A DNA stretch of 64,000 bases from the NCBI GenBank assembly GCA_903904605.1, contig CAIVDC010000073.1, positions 24,071 to 88,070 on the forward strand, written 5' to 3'. Origin of the DNA: an uncultured Sterolibacterium sp. (GTDB lineage Bacteria; Pseudomonadota; Gammaproteobacteria; Burkholderiales; Rhodocyclaceae). The notes under the pieces are model-generated. The model made no database searches. It saw only the letters and a list, made by a program, of their open reading frames with translations, and had not been told where the DNA came from. Made by a program: the position numbers and the translations under genes. Below are positions 56,224 to 63,999 of the stretch, in pieces; position 1 is the first letter of the stretch, and every line of letters starts with the position of its first letter.

Positions 56224-56769
56224 ATGTCAAACATTCTGATTCTCTATGCGAGCACCGAAGGCCAGACGGCGCGCATCGCCGAACGCATCGCCCAGACGCT
56301 CCGGAAACTGGGCCACGCTGCGCAGACCCAGGCCGCCGACGGACTCCAGGCGGATTTCGAGCCGGCAACATACGACGGACTGATCGTCGGCGCGTCGATC
56401 CATTACGGCCATCATCCCGCTTACTTGCGTCCCCTGGTGCGTAGGTACCGTACTGCGCTTGAGACGAGGCCTTCCGCCTTCTTTTCGGTCAGCCTCTCCG
56501 GCGGAGGGCCGGGCGCCAAACCCAAGGCGGCCAGACGCTACCTCGACGTCTTTCTGCGCCAGGTCGGATGGCGTCCGCAGCAGGCCGAGATGTTCGGCGG
56601 AGCGTTGCAGTTCAGCAAGTACGGCGCCTTCAAGCGCCTGCTGATGGTCATGATAGTCGGCATGGCCGGTGGCGATACCGACACTTCCCGGGACTACGAA
56701 TACACCGACTGGGCCGCCGTGGAAGACTTCTCCGGAAGTTTCGCCAAACGACTCGGGCCGCCATTGTAG
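56224..56769 (+). CDS. hemG: menaquinone-dependent protoporphyrinogen IX dehydrogenase
   Basis: 181 residues, the length of E. coli HemG. Flavodoxin-fold FMN site ILYASTEGQTARIAERIA, then YDGLIVGASIHYGHHPAYL, GGALQFSKYGAFKRLLM and the C-terminal GGDTDTSRDYEYTDW, all aligning with HemG. It oxidises protoporphyrinogen using quinones, feeding haem synthesis with or without oxygen. The ATG at 56224 fits the domain start; an open frame runs back to 56143 without a better site. Confidence 0.92.
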   Translation: MSNILILYASTEGQTARIAERIAQTLRKLGHAAQTQAADGLQADFEPATYDGLIVGASIHYGHHPAYLRPLVRRYRTALETRPSAFFSVSLSGGGPGAKPKAARRYLDVFLRQVGWRPQQAEMFGGALQFSKYGAFKRLLMVMIVGMAGGDTDTSRDYEYTDWAAVEDFSGSFAKRLGPPL

Positions 56770-56779
56770 GCGGCCCGAG
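56752..56779. terminator. perfect hairpin spanning the hemG stop codon
   Basis: CTCGGGCCGCC (56752-56762) and GGCGGCCCGAG (56769-56779) form a perfect 11-bp stem with a 6-nt loop. The hemG stop codon lies at the loop/3' arm junction. It stands between convergent hemG and cytochrome genes, so it could act on both. No T-run. Confidence 0.6.
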
Positions 56780-56801
56780 ATCGGGTTTCGGATGCTGCAG
56801 C

Positions 56802-57086
56802 TTACATTGCCAGGACCCACTTGACCAAGGCCTTCACGTCGTCTTCGCTGGCCTTGACCTTGGGGTGTTCCTTGCCGCCCATGATCTTCGCGACCAGGGT
56901 CGCATCGGCGCCTGCCTTGCCCTTGTATTTGGCTGCGACATCCTTGTACGCGGGGCCGACCTTCTTGGTGTCAACCGCGTGGCAGTTGAGGCAACCGCTC
57001 TTCTTGGCCAGTTCGGAGGAAGCGCTTGCCGGGCCAGCCATAACAAGACCTGCGAGTGCCAAACCTGCGACCATCATTGCTCTCAT
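56802..57086 (-). CDS. small class I cytochrome c (c551/c552-like) with His at the Met-ligand position
   Basis: 94 residues with a signal peptide (cleavage near ASASS). Haem motif CLNCH, followed by KVGPAYKDVAAKYKGKAG as in c551/c552 proteins. The usual C-terminal MPPN segment reads HPKV here (GGKEHPKVKASEDDVKALVK), so the sixth ligand may be His rather than Met. The ATG at 57086 has AGGAG 7 nt upstream; the GTG at 57092 is too close to it. Divergent from the CbcL-like gene across a shared FNR-type promoter. Confidence 0.88.
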   Translation of the reverse strand: MRAMMVAGLALAGLVMAGPASASSELAKKSGCLNCHAVDTKKVGPAYKDVAAKYKGKAGADATLVAKIMGGKEHPKVKASEDDVKALVKWVLAM

Positions 57087-57197
57087 TTTCACTCTCCTAG
57101 ATAAGAATAGACGACGAAATCGCCGTGCAGAACCTGTACGAACTGTACCAAGTTTCCGGGCATGAAATTTGGACTTGAGCCCAGCGACTCAGCGCAA

Positions 57198-57266
57198 ATT
57201 TTAGTGAACCTGCACGGGTTGTGAATTGATGTATGTCAAGTCATACGGTCTTCCTTCGATCATAAT
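57198..57266. promoter_or_regulatory. bidirectional FNR-type promoter
   Basis: TTGATGTATGTCAA at 57226-57239 matches the FNR/Anr consensus TTGAT-N4-ATCAA at nine of ten positions. On the plus strand CATAAT (57261-57266) lies with its centre 31 bp away; on the minus strand TAAAAT (57203-57198) is 32 bp away. That spacing fits class II FNR promoters (box near -41.5) in both directions. It would drive the CbcL-like gene and the small cytochrome under low oxygen. The gap 57087-57366 holds no gene. Confidence 0.7.
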
Positions 57267-57366
57267 CCGGGGCAGATGCTCTCCATTGTTTTGTTCCGTC
57301 GCCGGCAGTAAGGATAATGGGCAGAGCAGTGTCAGATGAATCTGTAGATAATTTGCGGGGAAAACT

Positions 57367-59328
57367 ATGCGTGTTTCAAAAGTTGCAGCCTGGGTAATCG
57401 CGAGTTGTTTGGCGGGGGCGGTATTCTCCTGGAGCGCTGGCGCTGTTGCCGCCGAACCGGCCGCAGAGAAGTTTGACAACTCGACTTGCCTGGCCTGTCA
57501 TGGCATCAAGGGATTCGACACGAAGATGGCCGACGGCCATACGCGCTCGCTGTACGTGGTCGAGGACAAGTTCGGCAAGAGCGTGCACGGCAAGCGACTT
57601 TGCGTCGAATGCCACAAGGACATTACCGAAATTCCGCACAAGCCGGGCGTGACGCACAAGGTCAGCTGCGTGAAGTGCCACGAGGACTTGTGGGAAGATG
57701 CCAAGGATTCGGGCAAGACCCAGGAGAATGCGAGACTGGGCGTTGTGGTCAAGCAAATCGATCGGTACATGAAGTCCATTCATGCGCGGCCGAGCATGGA
57801 GGACCAGTCGCGCACCAACGCCACCTGCTACGATTGCCACGATGCCCACTACGTCTATCCGAAAGGCAGCGCAGCGCGCGCGGAATGGCGCCTGAACATT
57901 CCCAACGTTTGCGGCAAGTGCCACGCCAAGGAGCGCGCGGAGTACGGCACCTCGGTGCACGGCAAGGAGGTTCTGGAGAAGCACAATCCGAAGGCGGCGG
58001 TCTGCTCCGACTGCCACACCACCCATGACATCGAGTCACCGTCACTGGATTCCACGCGGCTGGTCATCACCAAGAACTGCGGCAACTGTCATGAAGCGGA
58101 ACTGAAGTCCTACATGGGAACCTACCATGGCCAGGTCAATACCCTGGGCTATGCCTATACTGCCAAGTGCTTCGACTGTCATGGCAACCACGGCATCCAG
58201 CGGGTCAATGATCCGAAATCGACCGTCTATCCGGCGAACCGCCTCGATACCTGCAGGCAATGCCATATGGGCGCGACCGAAGGATTCCTCACCTTCAGCC
58301 CGCATGGCAATACCCACGACTTCAAGCGCTATCCCTATATGTGGCTCACTTCGAAGTTCATGATCGCCCTGCTCATCGGCGTGTTCGCGTTCTTCTGGGC
58401 GCATTCGGCGCTTTGGTTCTATCGGGAGTACCAGGATCGCAAACAGCGCAAGAATATCCCGCATGTCCGTACCGCTGAAATGGAGCTGCTTGCGAAAGGC
58501 GGCAAATACTACCAGCGCTTCAAGCCTCTGTGGCGGCTGGCGCACCTGCTCTTCGCACTCTCCGTCATGACGCTGGTGCTGACCGGGATGTCGGTGTTCT
58601 ATGCCGAAACTACCTGGGCTTCGGCGATCATGAGGGCGCTCGGCGGCCCGAGATCGGCGGCCTTCATCCACAGAATCGCGGCCACCGTCATGCTCGGCAT
58701 CTTCTTCCTGCACCTGGTCTACGTCACCTTCTTCCTGGGGCGCAACTGGAAGAACTTCAACTGGTTCGGCCCCAGGTCCCTGGTACCGCGCTGGCAGGAT
58801 CTCAAGGATGCGACGGGCATGTTCAAGTGGTTCTTCGGCCAGGGCCCCCGTCCGGCACTGGACCGCTGGACCTACTGGGAGAAATTCGACTACTGGGCGG
58901 TGTTCTGGGGGATGGGGATCATCGGCGGCAGCGGCCTGATGCTGTCGATGCCCAACGTCACCGCCTCGATCCTGCCGGGCTGGGTCTTCAACGTCGCGAC
59001 CATCATCCACGGCGAAGAGGCATTCCTGGCCGCAGTGTTCCTGTTCACGGTGCATTTCTTCAATAACCACCTCAGGCCGGACAAGTTCCCGCCGCCCGAT
59101 ATCGTGATGTTCACCGGCGCCGTGTCCCTGGAAGAGTTCAAGCACGAGCACAAGGTGGAATACCAGCGCCTGGTCGATAGCGGGGAGCTCCAGAAACACC
59201 TGGTGGATGCGCCGTCGCGGCCGATGACTCTTGCTTCCAAGACACTGGGCATCGTCCTGCTGATCTTCGGCCTGAGCCTCCTGGTCCTGGTAGTGATAGG
59301 CTTCGTCGGCAATGCGACGGGGGCATGA
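57367..59328 (+). CDS. nine-haem cytochrome c fused to a membrane cytochrome b domain (CbcL-like)
   Basis: 653 residues. A signal peptide (about 1-33) precedes nine CxxCH motifs starting at residues 41, 79, 101, 154, 182, 213, 238, 268 and 296. A membrane part (about 330-650) with six helices follows and carries helix His residues for b haems (RLAHLLFAL, FIHRIAATV, FLHLVY, FTVHFFNNH). The architecture, nine c haems plus a b-type domain in one chain, is that of Geobacter CbcL, an inner-membrane quinol oxidase for low-potential metal reduction. It probably passes quinol electrons to periplasmic carriers. Preceded by an FNR-type promoter and followed by a tetrahaem lipoprotein. Confidence 0.88.
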   Translation: MRVSKVAAWVIASCLAGAVFSWSAGAVAAEPAAEKFDNSTCLACHGIKGFDTKMADGHTRSLYVVEDKFGKSVHGKRLCVECHKDITEIPHKPGVTHKVSCVKCHEDLWEDAKDSGKTQENARLGVVVKQIDRYMKSIHARPSMEDQSRTNATCYDCHDAHYVYPKGSAARAEWRLNIPNVCGKCHAKERAEYGTSVHGKEVLEKHNPKAAVCSDCHTTHDIESPSLDSTRLVITKNCGNCHEAELKSYMGTYHGQVNTLGYAYTAKCFDCHGNHGIQRVNDPKSTVYPANRLDTCRQCHMGATEGFLTFSPHGNTHDFKRYPYMWLTSKFMIALLIGVFAFFWAHSALWFYREYQDRKQRKNIPHVRTAEMELLAKGGKYYQRFKPLWRLAHLLFALSVMTLVLTGMSVFYAETTWASAIMRALGGPRSAAFIHRIAATVMLGIFFLHLVYVTFFLGRNWKNFNWFGPRSLVPRWQDLKDATGMFKWFFGQGPRPALDRWTYWEKFDYWAVFWGMGIIGGSGLMLSMPNVTASILPGWVFNVATIIHGEEAFLAAVFLFTVHFFNNHLRPDKFPPPDIVMFTGAVSLEEFKHEHKVEYQRLVDSGELQKHLVDAPSRPMTLASKTLGIVLLIFGLSLLVLVVIGFVGNATGA

Positions 59329-59382
59329 AGCGATGGAACAGGCCGAGTCAGGAGTAACGTATTAGAATATTGTCAGTGTGAG

Positions 59383-59415
59383 GATCTGCACCCGAGTGAA
59401 CCTCGCGTGCAGATC
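59383..59415 (+). promoter_or_regulatory. long stem-loop between the CbcL-like and tetrahaem genes
   Basis: GATCTGCAC (59383-59391) pairs with GTGCAGATC (59407-59415); inside, after one C-C mismatch, CGAG pairs with CTCG around a 5-nt loop. It lies 54 bp after one stop and 36 bp before the next start, with no T-run. It may set relative expression or protect transcript ends rather than terminate fully. Confidence 0.55.
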
Positions 59416-59451
59416 GAGCATAGGCCGACTAATTACTCTTAGAGAATTGAA

Positions 59452-60576
59452 ATGAAAAATTTGATCCTGAGCATCTTCGTGTCGCTGGCCCTGATCGGTT
59501 GTTCGGAGAAGAAGGCGACTCCGACAGCGGCGCCCGTCGACGTGAGCGCCGGAAAAGCCGTCGCCGAGCGTAACTGCAAGGGCTGCCACGGCCTGGACGG
59601 CGGCGGCGGAGCGCCAGGCATTCCTCACCTGGCGGGGCAAAGGGAGCGCTATCTTCTGGCTTCGCTCAACGAGTACAAGGACGGCAAACGCGTCCACGCC
59701 GCCCTGAAGGAAATGACGGGCAACATGAGCGACGCCGAGATACGCAGCGTGGTCGCCTACTACGCCAGCCTGCCGCCGGTCGCCAATGCCGCGGCCAAGG
59801 ACATTCAGCTCTCTTCCCCGTATCAGGAAGGCAAGGCCCTGGCGGTGCGCTGCGCCAAGTGTCACGGCGAAGACGGCAACAGCAAGACGCCGGGCACGCC
59901 CACCCTGGCCGGCCAGCAGGCCCACTATCTGGTCACGGCGATCGAGGAATATCACCAGGGAGACCGCAAGGCGGCGATCATGGGCTCGATGCTGCGCGGC
60001 TCGAAGAGGCTCGATCTGGAGAAGCTGGCCTTGTACTACGCCTCCCAGACTCCGGCACAGCGCGCGGCGCCGGCTTTCGGCGACCCGGTCGCCGGCGAGC
60101 CGGCCACCGCGATGTGCGGCGGTTGCCACGGCGCACACGGCATCAGCATTGACGGCGCGACGCCGAGCCTGGCAGGCCAGGACGCGACCTATCTGCTGAA
60201 TGCGATGAAGGCATACAAGAAGAGCCGCCAGAACTGGGGCATGCAGCGCTACATCGCCGGGCTCTCCGACAAGGACATGGAGAACATTGCGGCCTACTAT
60301 TCGATCCAGAAGTCGCAGCCCGCCGACGTGGTGCCCAATACCGTCAAGGAAGTGGTCGAGAAGTGCAACCGCTGCCACGATGCGGACAGCAATCCCGCGA
60401 TGGCGGTGCCGACGATGAACGGCCAGGACCGGGACTATCTGGTCATGGCGCTGAGGGCTTACCGTGATGGCAGACGCCAGAGTTCCATGATGCACAACAT
60501 GAGCTTCGCCTACAGCAATGCCATGATCGAAGGCATCGCTTCCTGGTATGCAAGCCAGCCGGCAGACAAGCACTGA
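59452..60576 (+). CDS. tetrahaem c-type cytochrome lipoprotein (four c4/c553-like domains)
   Basis: 374 residues. MKNLILSIFVSLALIGCSEKK is a lipoprotein signal with the lipidated Cys at residue 17. Four haem motifs follow at residues 42 (CKGCH), 134 (CAKCH), 222 (CGGCH) and 305 (CNRCH), each opening a domain of 83-92 residues with repeated GLAGQ/LAGQ-type and Y-L elements, so the protein is a tandem array of cytochrome c4-like units. It is probably membrane-anchored in the periplasm and takes electrons from the CbcL-like protein. A T-rich terminator follows. Confidence 0.88.
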   Translation: MKNLILSIFVSLALIGCSEKKATPTAAPVDVSAGKAVAERNCKGCHGLDGGGGAPGIPHLAGQRERYLLASLNEYKDGKRVHAALKEMTGNMSDAEIRSVVAYYASLPPVANAAAKDIQLSSPYQEGKALAVRCAKCHGEDGNSKTPGTPTLAGQQAHYLVTAIEEYHQGDRKAAIMGSMLRGSKRLDLEKLALYYASQTPAQRAAPAFGDPVAGEPATAMCGGCHGAHGISIDGATPSLAGQDATYLLNAMKAYKKSRQNWGMQRYIAGLSDKDMENIAAYYSIQKSQPADVVPNTVKEVVEKCNRCHDADSNPAMAVPTMNGQDRDYLVMALRAYRDGRRQSSMMHNMSFAYSNAMIEGIASWYASQPADKH

Positions 60577-60626
60577 ATTGTCCCTCAGGGACTTCCAGTG
60601 GTCGTTGGTCCGAAGCGGCTCTCATG

Positions 60627-60663
60627 AAAACCGAGTGCAGCGATCTTGCTGCCCTCGGTTTTT
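60627..60663 (+). terminator. rho-independent terminator
   Basis: AAAACCGAG (60627-60635) pairs with CTCGGTTTT (60654-60662), with an inner GCAGC/GCTGC pairing, and the T-run continues past the stem. It ends the cytochrome operon before the two-component genes. Confidence 0.88.
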
Positions 60664-60710
60664 ATTTACTGCAATCGAATACCCGTTCCTCTCCTGAATG
60701 CTGAAGCGTT

Positions 60711-62354
60711 GTGAACAGATTGCGCCCTCACACCCTCAAGTTCAAAGTCGCCTTATACCTGGCGCTCGCCCTGGCAGTGGCGATGCTGCTCTTTACCATT
60801 CTGGTCGTGCGCACCCAGCGGAACGAGCTTCTTGCGGGGGCGGTGAACCATCTCAACCAGATCTCCGATGTGGTCATCAAGAGCACCCGTTATGCCATGC
60901 TGCAGAATCAGCCCGATTACGTGTTCAGAATCATCCAGGACGTCGGCCATCAGGAGAACATCGACAAGGTCCGGATACTGAGCAAGGAAGGCAGGATCAT
61001 TCATTCGTCCTACGCGCCCGAAATCGGGCAGAAGGTGGATAGTACCGCCGACGGCTGCATCCTGTGCCACCAGGGCGAGAAGCCCCTGCAACAGCTTCCG
61101 GAAGGCGCCAGGTCGCGGATCTATTCCGGCCCTGGAGGACTTAGACTGCTCGGCAGCATGGAAGTGATTCGCAACGAGCCGTCTTGCTCCTCTGCATCCT
61201 GCCATGTGCACAGCAAAGCCCAGTCGGTCCTGGGCGTCCTGGATATCGTCTATTCCCTGGGAGAAATCGACCAGACGATGAAGGAGAATACCCTCACCAT
61301 CGCGGCATTTTCCCTGGGATTCATCGTCATCGTCTCGCTTCTGGTGAGCGGCTTCATCAGCCGCCTGGTTTATCGGCCGCTACGGGACCTGGAAAGCGGT
61401 GCCAAGCGGGTTTCGTCCGGCAATCTGGGACAACTGATCCCGGTGCGGAGCAAGGACGAATTCGGGCAACTGGCCGAATCTTTCAACGCCATGACGCTGG
61501 CTCTGGGAAACTCTCAGACGGAATTGCAGGAATGGGCTCGCACCCTGGAGCGGAAAGTGGCAGAAAGAACGAAGGAGCTGCGCATCGCCGAGGCCGAGAC
61601 TGCGCGCACGGAAAAGCTCGCTTCGGTGGGTCTTCTCGCTGCTGGGATCGCCCATGAGCTGAACAATCCCCTGACTGGCGTCCTTACCTTCTCGCACCTG
61701 CTCCGCAAGAAGATGCCGGACGGCAGCCAGGATGCGGAGGACCTCGATCTGGTGATCCGGGAAACCAAGCGGTGCGCCGCGATCATCCGGCGACTGCTCG
61801 ATTTCGCCCGCGAGAAGCCGCCGGAAAAGAAATTCGCCGATATCAATAAGATCATCGAAAACACCGGACGCATCATCGAGAATCCCGCCGCTTTCCGCGA
61901 TATCAAGATCCAAATGGACCTTGATCCCGATCTGCCGCCGCTGTGGGGCGACGCCGACCTGATCGAGCAGGTGATCATGAATATGCTCGTCAATGCCCAG
62001 CATGCCATCGAGCACGAAGGCAGCATCACCATCCGCACCCGCCGTGTTGCCAAGCCACTCGGACAGGAACCGGGCGATGTGCCCGTACCCATGGTGGAGA
62101 TCTCCATCATCGACAGCGGCTGCGGGATTTCCCAGGAAAACCTGAAGAGGGTCTTCGATCCCTTCTTCACGACCAAGGAAGTGGGCAAGGGTACGGGACT
62201 GGGCCTGTCGGTCAGCCACGGTATCGTCAAAGCCCACGGCGGCACGATAGAGGTGGATAGCGTCGTCGGGAAAGGCTCGACTTTCCGGGTCTACCTGCCC
62301 CTGCAGCCCTCTTCGGAAGACATTGCAGGCGATAGAGTCGGGAGCAAGCCATGA
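60711..62354 (+). CDS. sensor histidine kinase with c-haem motifs in the periplasmic domain
   Basis: 547 residues, GTG start. TM1 at about 12-34; periplasmic sensor about 35-185; TM2 about 190-215; HAMP about 215-270; HisKA with GIAHELNNPL (His315); ATPase domain with GDADLIEQVIMNMLVNAQ (N box), IDSGCGIS (G1), FDPFFTTK and GTGLGLS (G2). The sensor domain contains CILCH (residues 116-120) and CSSASCH (159-165, the C-x4-C-H variant), both in the form needed for covalent haem attachment by the Ccm system. It probably senses redox state or a gas ligand in the periplasm. The stop overlaps the response-regulator start (ATGA). Confidence 0.88.
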   Translation: MNRLRPHTLKFKVALYLALALAVAMLLFTILVVRTQRNELLAGAVNHLNQISDVVIKSTRYAMLQNQPDYVFRIIQDVGHQENIDKVRILSKEGRIIHSSYAPEIGQKVDSTADGCILCHQGEKPLQQLPEGARSRIYSGPGGLRLLGSMEVIRNEPSCSSASCHVHSKAQSVLGVLDIVYSLGEIDQTMKENTLTIAAFSLGFIVIVSLLVSGFISRLVYRPLRDLESGAKRVSSGNLGQLIPVRSKDEFGQLAESFNAMTLALGNSQTELQEWARTLERKVAERTKELRIAEAETARTEKLASVGLLAAGIAHELNNPLTGVLTFSHLLRKKMPDGSQDAEDLDLVIRETKRCAAIIRRLLDFAREKPPEKKFADINKIIENTGRIIENPAAFRDIKIQMDLDPDLPPLWGDADLIEQVIMNMLVNAQHAIEHEGSITIRTRRVAKPLGQEPGDVPVPMVEISIIDSGCGISQENLKRVFDPFFTTKEVGKGTGLGLSVSHGIVKAHGGTIEVDSVVGKGSTFRVYLPLQPSSEDIAGDRVGSKP

Positions 62355-63763
62355 GCGCCAGGATACTGGTGGTTGATGACGAGGAAATCGTCATAAGAAG
62401 TTGCCAGCGCATTCTCAGCGACAGCGCTTACCAGGTCGACGCTGCCCAGAGTGGCTGGGAGGCATTGAGGAAAATCGAAGAGAACCATTACGATGTGCTG
62501 ATCCTGGACATCATGATGCCCAAGATGGATGGACTGGAAGTTCTCCAGAGAGTGAAGGAGACGCATCCCGACATCGATGTCATCATGGTTACCGGACTCT
62601 CGCAGATTGAAACCGCAGTGCGCTCCATGAAGCTGGGCGCCTTCGATTACCTGCCCAAGCCGTTCGACCCGGATAATCTGCTGCTTGTCGTGGAGCGGGC
62701 GCTGGAAAGACGGCGGTTGCTGCAGGAGAATCTCGATCTCAGGAACGAGCTCAGTTCCAAATACCGTTTCGAGAACATCATAGGCTCCAGCCCAGCGATG
62801 CAGAGCGTCTACCGCCTGGTCGCCCAATGCGCCCCGACCAACAGCACCGTCCTGATCACCGGGGAGAGCGGGACGGGCAAGGAGCTGGTGGCGCGCGCCA
62901 TCCATTTCAACAGCCTGCGCAAGGACAAGCCGTTTGTCGCAGTCGACTGCAACTCGCTCTCCGAAACCATCCTGGAGAGCGAACTGTTCGGCCACATTAA
63001 GGGCTCATTTACCGGCGCCGTAGCCAACAAGAAAGGAATGTTCGAAACCGCCAGCGGTGGAACCCTTTTCCTCGACGAAGTTTCGAACATCTCCCTTTCC
63101 ACCCAGGCCAAGCTGCTCAGAGTGGTTCAGGAGCGGGAGTTCCGGGCCGTGGGTGATACGCGGACGCAAAGCGCCAACATCCGGCTGATCGCCGCAACGA
63201 ACAAGGATCTCAAGGAGATGGTGGCTGCGGGAACCTTCCGTGAGGATCTCTTCTATCGCATCAACATCTTTCCCATTCAGTTGCCGCCCTTGAGGGAGCG
63301 GCGCGAAGATATTCCCGCCCTGGCCTGCCACTTCCTGAAGGTATTCGGCAAGGAACTCGGGAAGGAGGCGATGGAGTTTTCCGAGGGAGCACTTTCAGCG
63401 CTGGTGAATTACGGCTGGCCGGGGAATGTCCGGGAATTGGAGAATACGGTGCACCGCGCAGTGATTCTGGCGAGCGACAAGGTCATCCGTCAGGCCCACC
63501 TGACGAATATCATCGACATGTTGCCGCAGTTGGAGATCGATGTGCCGAGGACCGGCGAGGAGTTGAAGCGGATAAAGAAAGTGACTCGGGAGAAATCGGT
63601 TGAAAATATCGAGAAGCTGTTCATCCTCGAGGCACTCAAAAGAAATGCCTGGAGCGTTACCCACAGCGCTGCTGAAACGGGCATGCTTCGGGCGAACTTC
63701 CAGGCGCTGATGAAGAAGTACGATATCAGGATCCGCGGACTGGAGCCCGAAGAAGGCCAGTAG
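62351..63763 (+). CDS. sigma-54-dependent response regulator (NtrC family)
   Basis: 470 residues. Receiver domain (1-120) with acidic pocket VVDDEE, phosphorylation site D53 in LILDIMMPKMDG and the switch Lys in YLPKPF. AAA+ domain with Walker A GESGTGKELVARAIH, GSFTGA (about 218-223; most members have GAFTGA) and GTLFLDEV. A C-terminal helix-turn-helix (NAWSVTHSAAETGMLRANFQ) resembles Fis. Partner of the haem-motif kinase. No clear -24/-12 promoter was found in this window, so its target may lie beyond it. Confidence 0.94.
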   Translation: MSARILVVDDEEIVIRSCQRILSDSAYQVDAAQSGWEALRKIEENHYDVLILDIMMPKMDGLEVLQRVKETHPDIDVIMVTGLSQIETAVRSMKLGAFDYLPKPFDPDNLLLVVERALERRRLLQENLDLRNELSSKYRFENIIGSSPAMQSVYRLVAQCAPTNSTVLITGESGTGKELVARAIHFNSLRKDKPFVAVDCNSLSETILESELFGHIKGSFTGAVANKKGMFETASGGTLFLDEVSNISLSTQAKLLRVVQEREFRAVGDTRTQSANIRLIAATNKDLKEMVAAGTFREDLFYRINIFPIQLPPLRERREDIPALACHFLKVFGKELGKEAMEFSEGALSALVNYGWPGNVRELENTVHRAVILASDKVIRQAHLTNIIDMLPQLEIDVPRTGEELKRIKKVTREKSVENIEKLFILEALKRNAWSVTHSAAETGMLRANFQALMKKYDIRIRGLEPEEGQ

Positions 63764-63766
63764 CGA

Positions 63767-63925
63767 CTATATTGGATCCGGGCCGGGCTCTTCTTCTATT
63801 TCCTCGTAGCCGGTGAACATCGCCTTGAAATGGGCTGCCGGCGTGTGTCCGAGGCTCGCCAGATAGGGGTGGACGAAGATAAACGCCGTGAAGAAAATGA
63901 AGATGTTAACGGCGGTCAGTATCAT
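63767..63925 (-). CDS. small membrane protein of unknown function
   Basis: 52 residues. [20 protein letters not shown] is one hydrophobic helix, followed by a short loop and an acidic C-terminus ([11 protein letters not shown]). The ATG overlaps the stop of an upstream frame (TAATG). It lies 3 bp from the convergent response-regulator gene. I do not recognise the family; the helix-plus-acidic-tail form and context suggest an accessory subunit of a membrane complex. Confidence 0.5.
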   Translation of the reverse strand: MILTAVNIFIFFTAFIFVHPYLASLGHTPAAHFKAMFTGYEEIEEEPGPDPI

Positions 63926-63999
63926 TAGAAATCCGGCGTCGATGAATTTTCAGCGTAGCGAGCAGCGCAAGCCGGACGTGATTTTGGGTTTCGAATTTC
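63925..63999 (-). CDS. C-terminal fragment of an upstream gene
   Basis: A frame open from the right edge ending with TAA at 63927-63925, which shares a base with the next ATG (TAATG). The last residues read [12 protein letters not shown]. Too short to identify; the coupling suggests an operon with the small membrane protein. Confidence 0.35.
   Translation of the reverse strand, partial: EIRNPKSRPACAARYAENSSTPDF

Noticed and set aside
57093..57366. Sigma-54 (-24/-12) promoter for the CbcL-like gene
   Set aside because: GG and GC pairs were checked; none has the required 10-bp separation with a supporting context, while an FNR-type promoter fits well.
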